Below, piece after piece: positions 34,731-43,482 of a stretch of 64,000 nt of DNA. How positions within the stretch are numbered: position 1 is the stretch's first letter; every line of letters begins with the position of its first letter. Source of the stretch: Hwanghaeella grinnelliae (GTDB lineage Bacteria > Pseudomonadota > Alphaproteobacteria > UBA8366 > Aestuariispiraceae); contig NZ_SADE01000001.1 of NCBI RefSeq assembly GCF_004005845.1, positions 124,001 to 188,000 of the forward strand, in the 5' to 3' direction. The notes under the pieces are model-generated. The model made no database searches and had not been told where the DNA came from. It saw nothing but the letters and a program-made list of their open reading frames with translations. The translations under genes were made by a program, and so were the position numbers.

Positions 34731-35708
34731 TTACATTAAGCCGAGTTCTTTGTAGGCTTTTGCCGCGCCCGGATGCAGCGGGGCGGACAAGCCGTTTTTG
34801 ACCATCGCCTTTGCGTCCAGATGGGCGAATGCCGGATGCAGTTTCCGGAAGTCGTCCAGGTTTTCCATCACCGCTTTCGCGACGACATAGACGACTTCTT
34901 CCGGAACGTTCGCGGACGTCACGAAGGTGGCGCCGACACCGAATGTCGGGATATCGTCCGGGTTGCCGCGATACATGCCGCCGGGGATGGTGGCCGGTGC
35001 GTAGAACGGATTGTCAGCGATCAGTTTCTTGGTCGCCGCATTATCCACCGACGCGAAGACGACGTCGCAAGTTGTCGCCGCTTCGGTGTTCAGCGCTGCG
35101 GGGTTGCCAACAGCCCAGAAGAAAGCATCGATCTTGTTATCGCAAAGTGCCGCCGGCGTTTCGGCCGACTTCAACTGCGACGCCAAGGCCAAGTCGTCAT
35201 TCGTGTGACCCATTGCACCCCAAATAACGTTCCAGGTCGCTTCGGTGCCGGAACCCGGGTTGCCGATGTTGACGCGTTTGCCGACAAGGTCGTCGATGCT
35301 TTTGATGCCGGACTCTTTGCTGGCGACGATGCTGATCGGTTCCGGGTGAACCGAAAAGACTGCGCGGAGTTCCTTGAACGGACCCTGGTCTTCGAATTTC
35401 GAAGAACCGTGATACGCGTGGTACTGCCAGTCGGATTGGGCGACACCGAATTCAAGCTCGCCGGCGCGAATGGTGTTGATGTTGTAGACCGAACCACCGG
35501 TCGACTCGACCGAGCAACGGATACCATGCTCTTTGCGTCCACGGTTCACCAGACGGCAAATCGCGCCGCCTGTCGGGTAATACACCCCGGTGACGCCGCC
35601 GGTGCCGATTGAGATGAATTGTTGTTCTGCTGCTTCCGAATTGGAAACCGCGCCGAGCGTCAGCGCGACGGCAGCCGCCGCTCCGATTGCTCCGAATCTC
35701 TTTAGCAT
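34731..35708 (-). CDS. TAXI-family TRAP transporter substrate-binding protein
   Basis: A 325-residue periplasmic protein with a signal peptide of about 26 residues (GAIGAAAAVALTLGAVSNSE, cleaved near EAA). The mature start is EQQFISIGTGGVTGVYYPTG, the defining TAXI (TRAP-associated extracytoplasmic immunogenic) signature, followed by GGAICRLVNRGRKEHGIRC and STGGSVYNINTIRAGELEFG. The DNA has a good AGGGAG ribosome site. It is the first gene of the TAXI binding protein, fused permease and Usp operon. TAXI proteins often bind glutamate or other small carboxylates, but the ligand cannot be read here. Confidence 0.93.
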   Translation of the reverse strand: MLKRFGAIGAAAAVALTLGAVSNSEAAEQQFISIGTGGVTGVYYPTGGAICRLVNRGRKEHGIRCSVESTGGSVYNINTIRAGELEFGVAQSDWQYHAYHGSSKFEDQGPFKELRAVFSVHPEPISIVASKESGIKSIDDLVGKRVNIGNPGSGTEATWNVIWGAMGHTNDDLALASQLKSAETPAALCDNKIDAFFWAVGNPAALNTEAATTCDVVFASVDNAATKKLIADNPFYAPATIPGGMYRGNPDDIPTFGVGATFVTSANVPEEVVYVVAKAVMENLDDFRKLHPAFAHLDAKAMVKNGLSAPLHPGAAKAYKELGLM

Positions 35709-36194
35709 TTTGGTACTCCCTTTCTCGTTCAGAAATGCTGGTAGCCGGTTACGGCTATATGCCGATGCGGCTGGTCGGTCGGCCGGGAAGCCGACTGAAC
35801 TTTGGCGAACAGCCGAATTGAACGGCTGTCCGGTGTAACCTTGACATTGGATCGCGCCGATTTGCCGCGAAACGGGGCTTGCATAGGCGCGCCGGTTGAG
35901 AGCGGAGTCTATCCCCGTTGCCCCGACTTATTGCGGTTGGGGCACTGCAAATGGTGACTGGGACCGGGATAATGCGCGATGCATAAATCCACAGTGATTT
36001 GGGATTGTATGCTCCCAAAGAACCACTCCACTGTTCTGCCGGTGTTATTGATTCCGGGCGTATTATTGTATGCACGAACTATGAACTGCTCATAAGCAGG
36101 CCGTCAATGCCGGGGCGCCCCTTGTTGCGACACTTTATTCCGTAAGCCGTCGGCAGCCGTCATGGAGGATGGAAGTTCGACCCGTTGGGCTACT
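35709..36194. other. Intergenic region upstream of the TAXI-TRAP operon
   Basis: 486 bases without a credible gene; the short minus-strand frame within it has no family features or normal codon use. It should hold the TRAP promoter. An imperfect 8-base hairpin (GCCCCGAC at 35920-35927, GTTGGGGC at 35936-35943) lies in the middle. The part after about 35980 is AT-rich. It also receives the 3' end of the aminotransferase gene. Confidence 0.5.
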
Positions 36195-37535
36195 TCAACT
36201 GGAGAGACCGGCCTCCGCGAAAGCGGCTTTCATTGCATCGTCCAATTTACCAACGATTTCTTCTACATGGCTGTCTTCAACTATGAATGGCGGTGCGAGC
36301 AGAATATGGTTGCCGCGCTTGCCGTCGATGGTGCCGCCGCCCGGATAACACATTAAACCAAGGTCCATGGCGTGTTTTTTTATCTTGGCATGGATCTGAA
36401 CCGCCGGCTCGATGGGATCCTTCGTTCCCCGGTCCGCGACGATCTCCAGCGCCTGGAACAGGCCACGGCCGCGGATGTCGCCGACAAATGGGTGGTTGCC
36501 GAAGCGGGCGGTCAGCGCATCGAAGAGCTTGGCGCCTTTTTGACGGACATTCTCCAGAAGGTTCTCTTCATCGATAACCTTCTGCACGGCCAACGCCGCC
36601 GCACAAGCGGTCGGATGCCCCATATAAGTATGCCCGTGTTGGAAGAAACCTGATCCGTTCCGGATGGTGTCGTAGATTTCGCCGGTGCATAACATGGCAC
36701 CAATGGGTTGGTACCCGCCTCCCAGCCCCTTGGCAATTGCAGCAATGTCGGGGGCGACGCCGTCTTGTTCGCAGGCGAAAAGCGTACCGGTGCGCCCCAT
36801 GCCGCACATCACTTCGTCCAGGATCAACAATATGCCGTGCCGATCGCAGATTTCACGGATCCGCTTCAGGTAGCCCTCCGTTGGGGCCAAGGCGCCCGCG
36901 GTGGCGCCGACCACGGTCTCAGCAACGAATCCAATGACGGTTTCCGGTCCCAATTGGCGGATGCGCTCGTCCAACTCATCGGCGATACGCAGGCCATATT
37001 CCTCCGGTGTCTCATCCGGGCGCTGGTCCCGATAGGCATAGCATGGCGGGACATAGTTGGAATCGATCAGGATTGGGCTGAACTGTTCGCGCCGCCACAT
37101 ATTACCGCCGATTGCCAAGGCGCCCAACGTGTTCCCGTGATAACTCTGCCGCCGTGCAATGAAATGGCGGCGCTCGGGTTCGCCCTTTTCGATGAAATAC
37201 TGCCGGCCCAATTTCAGGGCTGCTTCCATGGCTTCCGACCCGCCGGAGACCATATAGACGTACTGCAAATCTCCAGGTGCGCGGGCAATCAAGTGATCGC
37301 TAAGTTCTTCCAACGCTTGATTTGTGAAGAAACCGGTGTGGGCGTAAGCCAGTTGATCAACTTGGTCCTTGATCGCCTGAACGACTTTGGGATGGCTGTG
37401 CCCCAGGCAGGACACGGCCGCGCCGCCGGAAGCATCGAGATAACGTTTTCCGTTGGTGTCGAGGATATAGACCCCGTCACCCTTGGCGGCGACGGGCAGC
37501 GTGCCCTTCGAGGACCGGTGAAACACGTGCGACAT
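36195..37535 (-). CDS. Class III PLP-dependent aminotransferase
   Basis: A 446-residue fold-type I aminotransferase of the omega-amino acid:pyruvate/4-aminobutyrate group. It shows KRYLDASGGAAVSCLGHSHP, YMVSGGSEAMEAALKLGRQY (cofactor phosphate site), RRQSYHGNTLGALAIGG, LILDEVMCGMGRTGTLFACE (the Asp that binds the PLP ring nitrogen) and AKGLGGGYQPIGAML with the Schiff-base lysine. The length is normal. The enzyme would transfer an amino group from an omega-amine or amino acid to a keto acid in the cytoplasm. It lies 46 bases after the Mla-type lipoprotein gene on the same strand, probably without functional linkage. Specificity is unresolved. Confidence 0.92.
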   Translation of the reverse strand: MSHVFHRSSKGTLPVAAKGDGVYILDTNGKRYLDASGGAAVSCLGHSHPKVVQAIKDQVDQLAYAHTGFFTNQALEELSDHLIARAPGDLQYVYMVSGGSEAMEAALKLGRQYFIEKGEPERRHFIARRQSYHGNTLGALAIGGNMWRREQFSPILIDSNYVPPCYAYRDQRPDETPEEYGLRIADELDERIRQLGPETVIGFVAETVVGATAGALAPTEGYLKRIREICDRHGILLILDEVMCGMGRTGTLFACEQDGVAPDIAAIAKGLGGGYQPIGAMLCTGEIYDTIRNGSGFFQHGHTYMGHPTACAAALAVQKVIDEENLLENVRQKGAKLFDALTARFGNHPFVGDIRGRGLFQALEIVADRGTKDPIEPAVQIHAKIKKHAMDLGLMCYPGGGTIDGKRGNHILLAPPFIVEDSHVEEIVGKLDDAMKAAFAEAGLSS

Positions 37536-37581
37536 GAAAGGCTGCTCCTTACGCGGGTTGCCTATGTGTTCCCGCGATCTC

Positions 37582-38283
37582 CTACTCGTCGTGGAATTTC
37601 GCGCCTTCGGTGATGGCCCAACCGACTATGCGCTTCAGGGTTTTGCCGAGGGCCAAATCGAAAGCTTTTACGATTGCCACCATTTCCGTGCCTTCGGAGG
37701 GGATCAAATAATCGTAGGTGATCGATGCGACAATGGTTCTTTCAGGCATTTTGACCAGCTTGGCATTGATGCGGGTGCGGACGTCCGGCGGCTCGCCCTC
37801 TGCCTTGCCTTCATATTCCGCCTGAAATTCTCGCAGTTCCGTCGCCAAAATGAAATCGGCACGCAGGCCGACCGCCTGACGCCCGACCGAAACGATTTTT
37901 TCCGAATTCTCAAAAGATTCAATCAACAGACGCTGGACCATCTTTGGGGCAGCGTCGGTCCAGGCGGCATTGGCGAAATACTGAAGTTCGATCTGGCTTT
38001 GGCGCAGAGCGATACGGGAGGAATTGAGTCCGGCCGCGGCGATCGGTGAATCTATCAGCAATTGCCAATCAACTACTGGCAGGTTCTTGTCGAAAGTACT
38101 TTTCGGGGAAAGGACGAAAATGCGTGGCGGCGCGCCCGATCCCGGAAGCTTCAGCGCACATCCCGCCACCAAAACTGCCAAGGCGCAGCAGACGACAATG
38201 GCACGCCCGAAACCTTGTCTGCGGGTTGGGTGGCTTTCGTTTCGCGGCCGACCGCCGGTCTCGAAAATCCCTGCCTTGCTCAT
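37582..38283 (-). CDS. Mla/Mce ABC transporter auxiliary lipoprotein
   Basis: A 233-residue protein with a basic N-terminus and a lipobox ending at Cys42 (LAVLVAGC). The mature part resembles the ABC-type transport auxiliary lipoprotein family (PqiC/DUF330-like): PRIFVLSPKSTFDKNLPVVD, SSRIALRQSQIELQYFANAA, WTDAAPKMVQRLLIESFENS and GLRADFILATELREFQAEYE. The start has GGAGAG at good spacing. It is the last of four genes mlaE-mlaF-mlaD-lipoprotein, and its product probably sits in the outer membrane as the docking partner of the MCE ring during lipid transport. An outer-membrane location is inferred. Confidence 0.85.
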   Translation of the reverse strand: MSKAGIFETGGRPRNESHPTRRQGFGRAIVVCCALAVLVAGCALKLPGSGAPPRIFVLSPKSTFDKNLPVVDWQLLIDSPIAAAGLNSSRIALRQSQIELQYFANAAWTDAAPKMVQRLLIESFENSEKIVSVGRQAVGLRADFILATELREFQAEYEGKAEGEPPDVRTRINAKLVKMPERTIVASITYDYLIPSEGTEMVAIVKAFDLALGKTLKRIVGWAITEGAKFHDE

Positions 38284-38329
38284 ATCACTCTCCCCACCAA
38301 CCTAAAGGTTCTCGACCTTGAGGCCGGTA

Positions 38330-39463
38330 TCATTGCGCCTGGAAACCTTCCGACTGATCGCCGAAAAGGAAACGCGCCGGATCCCGTTCCAATTCATTTG
38401 AAATTCGCGTCAGAACTTGAACCAGGATGCGAGATTCCGCGATCAATTGGGTAAATTCATACAGACCGCTATTCGAGAATTCGGACAGCGAGTCTTCATT
38501 GTTGTCGATAAGTTCAGCAGCCTCTTTTGCGGCATTGCCGATATTCCGGGCTGCGAACCGAAGGTCCCCGGCGATTTTGTTGAATTCGCCCATCGAAATT
38601 GTCGCTGATTCAGCCAAGGGCCCGACATGCGGACGAAGGTCATTCACCAACCCCTCGGCTCTCTCCATCGTTCGGCCAGTCTGTTCTAGAACCGGGATCC
38701 CGGTGCTGACGAGGGTCTCCGATTCGACCACCAGCGCATCAACATCGATCAAAGTCTTTTCCGCCAGAGCAGCTATGGACTCGCTGCGCTCTGCGAAAGC
38801 GCCAATCAGTGTTTCCGCCTCTTTCGCGGTAGCCTGGACTTGCGTCAATGTGTTGCCGCCTTCTTTCAGCAGCCGCTGAATATCGTCGGAACTGTTTGCC
38901 AAAGCGCCGGTGAATCCCGTCAGGTTGGTCAGTATCTGCGTGATGCTGCGTTGGTTCTCAGTGCTCAAGATTCCGTTCGCTCGGTCGACCAGCCCGATAA
39001 AACGGTTCAATAATTCGGGCGCTTTCTCGAACAATTCTTCTAGCTGCGACGGTGTCGACGGGATGACCGGGTATTTCTCTCCCGGTTTGGATCGCAAGGT
39101 CGGCGCGTCGTTCGTCCCGCCCGAAAGCTGCACGAAAGCCACACCTGTCAGTCCCTGGAATTCAAGGCTGGCGGAGGCGTCTTCCTTGATCGGCGTATCG
39201 GAGCCTACTTCAATCGTGACGCGGACCTGCTCCACATTGTCGGGATTGATCTCCATCTGGGTTACGACACCCACTGGTATGCCCCGGTAGCGAACAGGGT
39301 TGCCGGTCTTCAGGCCGGTCACCGTGCCGTCGAAGTAGATGTGATAGCGCTGGTTCTCAGTGTCGAATTCTACATCGGCCAGCCAGACGATCGCCAACAC
39401 GATGCCGACCATGAAAGCCAGCACGAAAGCGCCGACAATTGTGTAACTCGCCCGGGTTTCCAT
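38330..39463 (-). CDS. mlaD: MlaD-family MCE lipid-binding protein
   Basis: 377 residues. One N-terminal membrane anchor (YTIVGAFVLAFMVGIVLAIV) is followed by a single MCE domain, IYFDGTVTGLKTGNPVRYRG then IPVGVVTQMEINPDNVEQVR. A long coiled-coil-rich periplasmic part comes after, e.g. ANGILSTENQRSITQILTNL, VQATAKEAETLIGAFAERSE and LAEKTLIDVDALVVESETLV. The extension is longer than in E. coli MlaD and typical of Mce/alphaproteobacterial versions, where helices build a tunnel across the periplasm. It binds phospholipid in a hexameric ring on the MlaE-MlaF complex. It has a GGAGAGACAGG ribosome region and lies in the mlaEFD-lipoprotein operon. Confidence 0.92.
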   Translation of the reverse strand: METRASYTIVGAFVLAFMVGIVLAIVWLADVEFDTENQRYHIYFDGTVTGLKTGNPVRYRGIPVGVVTQMEINPDNVEQVRVTIEVGSDTPIKEDASASLEFQGLTGVAFVQLSGGTNDAPTLRSKPGEKYPVIPSTPSQLEELFEKAPELLNRFIGLVDRANGILSTENQRSITQILTNLTGFTGALANSSDDIQRLLKEGGNTLTQVQATAKEAETLIGAFAERSESIAALAEKTLIDVDALVVESETLVSTGIPVLEQTGRTMERAEGLVNDLRPHVGPLAESATISMGEFNKIAGDLRFAARNIGNAAKEAAELIDNNEDSLSEFSNSGLYEFTQLIAESRILVQVLTRISNELERDPARFLFGDQSEGFQAQ

Positions 39464-39524
39464 CTAGCCTGTCTCTCCCCAGCACATTTGCGGCGTTCCC
39501 TTTTCTGTCATGATCCACGCTCCC

Positions 39525-40352
39525 TCATGCGGAAACACGGGATGCCTTGGCATCCAACGCCGCGCGCGCCCTTGGTCCGTGGAAATATTCGTGCAGCCAC
39601 GGGTCGTCGTCGCGCAAATGTTCCGCCATGGTAGCAACACGCACCTTCTTGTCTATAAGGGCGGCGATCCGGTCGCAGATGGCCGCCAGGCTGTCCAAGT
39701 CATGGGTGACCATGAAAACCGTCAAACCCAAGCTCTTTTGCAGGGACAGGATCAACTGGTCGAAGGCCGCAGCGCCGATCGGGTCCAGTCCGGCCGTCGG
39801 CTCGTCCAGGAAGACGATTTCCGGGTCGAGGGATAGCGCGCGCGCCAACCCAGCGCGCTTGCGCATCCCGCCTGAAAGCTCACTCGGATACTTACCGGCG
39901 GCGTCGGGCGGTAACCCTACCATGGCAATCTTCAATTCCGCCAATTCGTCCATCAACTCCTGCGGCAGGTCCGTGTGCTCGCGCATGGGCACCTGGATGT
40001 TTTCCGCAACGGTGAGGGAAGAGAAGAGCGCTCCGTCCTGGAAAAGAACGCCGGTCCGTGTCCGTAAAGCTTCCTTTGCCTGATCGGTCAGAGACAGGAC
40101 ATCCGCGCCTAAAAGCTCGATACTGCCGGCGGTTGGGCGTTGCAGGCCGACAATCGTACGCAGCAGAACGGATTTACCCGTTCCCGAACCGCCGACAACA
40201 CCAAGCACTTCGCCCTTGGTCACATCCAGATCGAGGTTGTCGTGGATAATCTGCGGGCCGAATTGGGTGCGAAGTCCCCTGATGCGGATGACTGCTTCAT
40301 CGGACCGTTTGGCCTCAACTGTAAGTCCGGGAGGGGGTGCTGCTTCCGTCAT
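39525..40352 (-). CDS. mlaF: Mla-type ABC transporter ATPase
   Basis: A 275-residue ABC ATPase. Walker A is GVVGGSGTGKSVLLRTIVGL, the Q-loop is VLFQDGALFSSLTVAENIQV with MREHTDLPQELMDELA after it (MlaF signature), the signature is PSELSGGMRKRAGLARALSL, Walker B is EIVFLDEPTAGLDPIGA and the switch histidine is FMVTHDLDSLAAI. The ATG is preceded by AGGGGGCAGG and lies 8 bases after the mlaE stop. It drives lipid movement between the inner and outer membrane. The C-terminus (about 20 residues after HEYFHGPRA) is slightly longer than usual. Confidence 0.93.
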   Translation of the reverse strand: MTEAAPPPGLTVEAKRSDEAVIRIRGLRTQFGPQIIHDNLDLDVTKGEVLGVVGGSGTGKSVLLRTIVGLQRPTAGSIELLGADVLSLTDQAKEALRTRTGVLFQDGALFSSLTVAENIQVPMREHTDLPQELMDELAELKIAMVGLPPDAAGKYPSELSGGMRKRAGLARALSLDPEIVFLDEPTAGLDPIGAAAFDQLILSLQKSLGLTVFMVTHDLDSLAAICDRIAALIDKKVRVATMAEHLRDDDPWLHEYFHGPRARAALDAKASRVSA

Positions 40353-40360
40353 CCTGCCCC

Positions 40361-41530
40361 CTAAATTCCGAGAACGGAGAACATGACCGAAAAGGCCGCT
40401 GTCGCCACGATCACCAGGAAGATGGCTTCGACGACTGAGGTCGTGGTCTGTTTGCCGACACTCTCGGCGCTGCGTTGAACTTTGAACCCTTCGAAGCAGC
40501 CAACCACGGCGATGATATAAGCATGCACCGGGGCCTTCACCAAACCGACCATAAAGGTCTTCAGGTTCACTGCCTCCTTCAATTGCTGGACGAATTGTAG
40601 AGGCGTCATGTCGAGAACCAGCATGGTCATCATACCGCCGCCCAGCAATCCCATCAGGTCGGCCCAGAAGGCGAGAAAAGGCAGCGTGATAACCAGCGCC
40701 AGAACCCGCGGCAGCACCAATACTTCGACGGGGTCCAGGCCCAGGGTGCGTAGGGCGTCCAATTCCTCATTCACCTTCATCGTACCGATTTCGGCCGTGA
40801 AGGCAGAACCGGAACGGCCTGCGATCACGATCGCAGTGATCAGGACGCCGGCTTCGCGCAGGACGAAAATACCGAGTACGTTGACAGTGAAAACGTCCAA
40901 TCCGTAAGCCCGGAACTGGTCCGCCATCAGATAAGCCAAGGTGACGCCGATCAGGAAAGAGAGCAGTCCAATGATCGGAATGGCGCGCAGGCCGGTCAAT
41001 TCCAGCTGGTTGACAATGGAAATCGGTCGTAGCCGAGAAGGGCTTTTGACAGCCCGAAGAAATGAAACCGTCAGCATGCCGACGAAGTTGGTCAACTCAC
41101 GCCCTTTCGAAAGGGCGGCGATGGTTGCTTCACCGGTAATTTCCAGCAGTCGAAGGGGGCTTGTAGACTTGGAATGGATCGACTCGTCCGGGTTCGCGAC
41201 CGCGCCTTCTACCAGATGCATCAGGGGCGCATGCTGTTCTTTTAGGTTTTCTAATGTGGGGGCGGCGCCATTCTTCTTCAGGTCGACCATCAAGCCGTGG
41301 ATCAGCCAGGCCCCCGATGTGTCCATAACGGAGACTTGCGTAAGGTCGATGCCGACCTGGCCCTGCGACGGCAGGGACAGGTCCGCGATCTGCCGGCTCA
41401 ATGCCGCAGCGGTCGGAACCGACCAAACGCCGGACAACGCCAGAACGGGCTTGCCCGCTATGTCGCGCAGTTCAATCGAGCCAGACTTGTGCCCGTGACC
41501 GTCCCTGCCTGTCCAATGCGTTTCGCTCAC
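40361..41530 (-). CDS. mlaE: Mla-type permease with N-terminal STAS domain
   Basis: 389 residues from the GTG at 41530, chosen because AGGGG lies six bases upstream; a TTG at 41569 would add 13 residues. The first 100 residues form a STAS domain ([20 protein letters not shown]), the MlaB-like regulatory part fused to the permease as in many alphaproteobacteria. The permease part is MlaE, with [20 protein letters not shown] and [20 protein letters not shown] then [20 protein letters not shown]. It has five to six membrane segments. It is the first gene of the mla operon, divergent from apt. Confidence 0.92.
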   Translation of the reverse strand: MSETHWTGRDGHGHKSGSIELRDIAGKPVLALSGVWSVPTAAALSRQIADLSLPSQGQVGIDLTQVSVMDTSGAWLIHGLMVDLKKNGAAPTLENLKEQHAPLMHLVEGAVANPDESIHSKSTSPLRLLEITGEATIAALSKGRELTNFVGMLTVSFLRAVKSPSRLRPISIVNQLELTGLRAIPIIGLLSFLIGVTLAYLMADQFRAYGLDVFTVNVLGIFVLREAGVLITAIVIAGRSGSAFTAEIGTMKVNEELDALRTLGLDPVEVLVLPRVLALVITLPFLAFWADLMGLLGGGMMTMLVLDMTPLQFVQQLKEAVNLKTFMVGLVKAPVHAYIIAVVGCFEGFKVQRSAESVGKQTTTSVVEAIFLVIVATAAFSVMFSVLGI

Positions 41531-41686
41531 CAATATCCCCTGCGGAAGTTCCTTTTCCCGCGGCCCCAAATCCGCATAAAACCCCCGATACTAGTCATAA
41601 ACTATGTCGCGTTGCCCGTCACGGCGCAGCTGTCTAGGATCAACCGTTCGGCAGACTATGCCATGTTAGCAGGGGATCGGAATACC

Positions 41687-42205
41687 ATGGATTTGAAACA
41701 ACACATTCGCACAGTTCCCGATTTCCCGAAACCGGGGATAGAGTTTTACGATATCTCCACTCTCTTGGCGCATCCCAGGGCGTGGCGCGCCTGTGTTCGC
41801 CGTTTGGCCGACGCGGTGGACGATATGCAGCCGGACGTCTTGGTGGGCATCGAGTCCCGTGGATTTCTGACGGCCGCGCCCCTGGCGTTGGAATTGGGAC
41901 TAGGCTTCGTCATGGTCCGGAAGAAGGGCAAATTGCCGGGTGAGGTGGTCCACTATGAATACGGCTTGGAATACGGCACCGACACGATAGAGATCCAAAA
42001 GGATGCGATCGAGTCAGGCCAAAGGATCGTGATCCTTGATGATTTGCTGGCGACCGGTGGCACGCTCGCGGCCTCGGCTGCTCTTTGCAAACAAATGGGC
42101 GGGGATGTCCGCGGCGCAGTCTGCATCATCGAACTGACCGACTTGAAAGGCCGGGACAAGATCAACATCCCGTTTACCAGTCTTCTGAAATATGAAGGCG
42201 GCTGA
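41687..42205 (+). CDS. apt: Adenine phosphoribosyltransferase
   Basis: A 172-residue type I phosphoribosyltransferase of normal APRT length. It shows [60 protein letters not shown] and the PRPP-binding loop [20 protein letters not shown]. It makes AMP from adenine and PRPP in purine salvage. The ATG at 41687 was chosen from family length; an ATG at 41663 would add eight residues, and the frame is open upstream to 41297 inside the mlaE region without support. It is divergent from mlaE and converges with the amidase gene. Confidence 0.95.
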   Translation: MDLKQHIRTVPDFPKPGIEFYDISTLLAHPRAWRACVRRLADAVDDMQPDVLVGIESRGFLTAAPLALELGLGFVMVRKKGKLPGEVVHYEYGLEYGTDTIEIQKDAIESGQRIVILDDLLATGGTLAASAALCKQMGGDVRGAVCIIELTDLKGRDKINIPFTSLLKYEGG

Positions 42206-42224
42206 GTACCGGCAATTCTGTCGA

Positions 42225-43427
42225 TCAGACCAAGAGTGGCGCGACCCCATTCTGGGCTACGCCCGCAAGCTTGCCCGCTATATCCAGCAACAACTCGTCG
42301 CCTCCGGGCCCCGCCATCAGCGATAGGCCGACCGGGCAGCCATCCACCTGGCCGACGGGAATGTTTATCTGGGGCACCTTGCCCAGACTTCCGATGCCGG
42401 TTAGCTGCAGGGCGCGGTAACGGAAGGATTCCAGGCTCTCCGCCGGTTGGCCAATCTCAGGCGCGATGCCGGGGGATGTCGGCAGAACCATGATCGTGCC
42501 TGGTTGAAGGATCGTATTCAGCCGGTCGATCACTTTGGCGCGTCCGGCGTCCGCCTCCGCCTTGTCAGCGTCGCTGATCGTTGGGACCCATTTCATCCGT
42601 TCAGCAATGCCGGGTCCGAAAGTTGGGTTTTCGGCTTCCACCCAGGCGCGATGCTCCTGCCATATTTCCCATCCCTGAATGACTCGAAACAAGGGGGACC
42701 AGGAGCCGATCCCTTCGGGGACCAGAGTGATTTCATGTACGATCGGGGTAAGGTGACGCAGGCGTTCGGCGATCGGGCGCAGCACATCCTGAACAGCCGG
42801 GTCGGCCAAAGCCCAGGCGTCTACGGGTACCAATGTTTGTTGTAGTGGGGCCGGACCGGACCAGTCGTCAAACAGGACCTTGCCGACGATTTCCAAAACC
42901 GCCGGATCGCGTGCAAACCATCCAATTGTGTCGAAACTCCGCGCAAGCGCCATCAGGCCCTGCAATGGAATACGTCCATGGGTCGGTCTGATGCCAAAAA
43001 TGCCGCAATAGCTGGCGGGAAGGCGAACCGACCCGCCCGTATCGGTCCCCAGCGCATAGTCGCAAAGCGCGCCGGCCACGGCAGCCGCGGACCCGCTGCT
43101 TGATCCGCCGGGGATGCGGCCTTTCGCGTTGACGTTTACCGGTGTGCCGTAGAAATGGTTTTCGCCGTTCAAGGAATAGGCGATTTCATCGGTATGGGTC
43201 TTGCCGACCAGGGTTCCGCCCGCCGCAAGAAGTTTGTGAATGACGGGGGCCGTTTCCTCATCTTCGTCATGCGAATCCAGCCAATCCGGATTTCCACAGC
43301 CCGCCTTCGTTCCCGCGATGTGGTAAAGATCCTTCACCGCGAAGGTCGTTTGCGCCAACGGCCCGTCCACGGCCCCTTCAATCTGGATGTCGCAATGGTC
43401 CACGAATGCGCCCAATTGATCCGTCAT
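42225..43427 (-). CDS. Amidase (amidase signature family)
   Basis: A 400-residue amidase-signature hydrolase, somewhat short for the family (usually 450-500). The Ser-cisSer-Lys triad is visible: Lys32 in FAVKDLYHIAG, the serine run in PGGSSSGSAAAVA near residues 109-112 as the cis-Ser, and Ser133 in GTDTGGSVRLPASYCG as the nucleophile. It cleaves a carboxamide to acid and ammonia in the cytoplasm, but the substrate is unknown. It is on the same strand as the type I secretion genes and starts 55 bases after the adaptor gene, so read-through is possible though a functional link is not expected. Confidence 0.9.
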   Translation of the reverse strand: MTDQLGAFVDHCDIQIEGAVDGPLAQTTFAVKDLYHIAGTKAGCGNPDWLDSHDEDEETAPVIHKLLAAGGTLVGKTHTDEIAYSLNGENHFYGTPVNVNAKGRIPGGSSSGSAAAVAGALCDYALGTDTGGSVRLPASYCGIFGIRPTHGRIPLQGLMALARSFDTIGWFARDPAVLEIVGKVLFDDWSGPAPLQQTLVPVDAWALADPAVQDVLRPIAERLRHLTPIVHEITLVPEGIGSWSPLFRVIQGWEIWQEHRAWVEAENPTFGPGIAERMKWVPTISDADKAEADAGRAKVIDRLNTILQPGTIMVLPTSPGIAPEIGQPAESLESFRYRALQLTGIGSLGKVPQINIPVGQVDGCPVGLSLMAGPGGDELLLDIAGKLAGVAQNGVAPLLV

Positions 43428-43482
43428 GCTCGTTCGTCCCCCGTTCCGAAACGTATTGCTCTGACGACAGGTTGGGCTGTTC

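Noticed and set aside
35755-36075. 106-residue minus-strand frame in the gap before the TAXI gene
   Set aside because: No recognisable domain, no ribosome site and codon use unlike neighbours; treated as non-coding.
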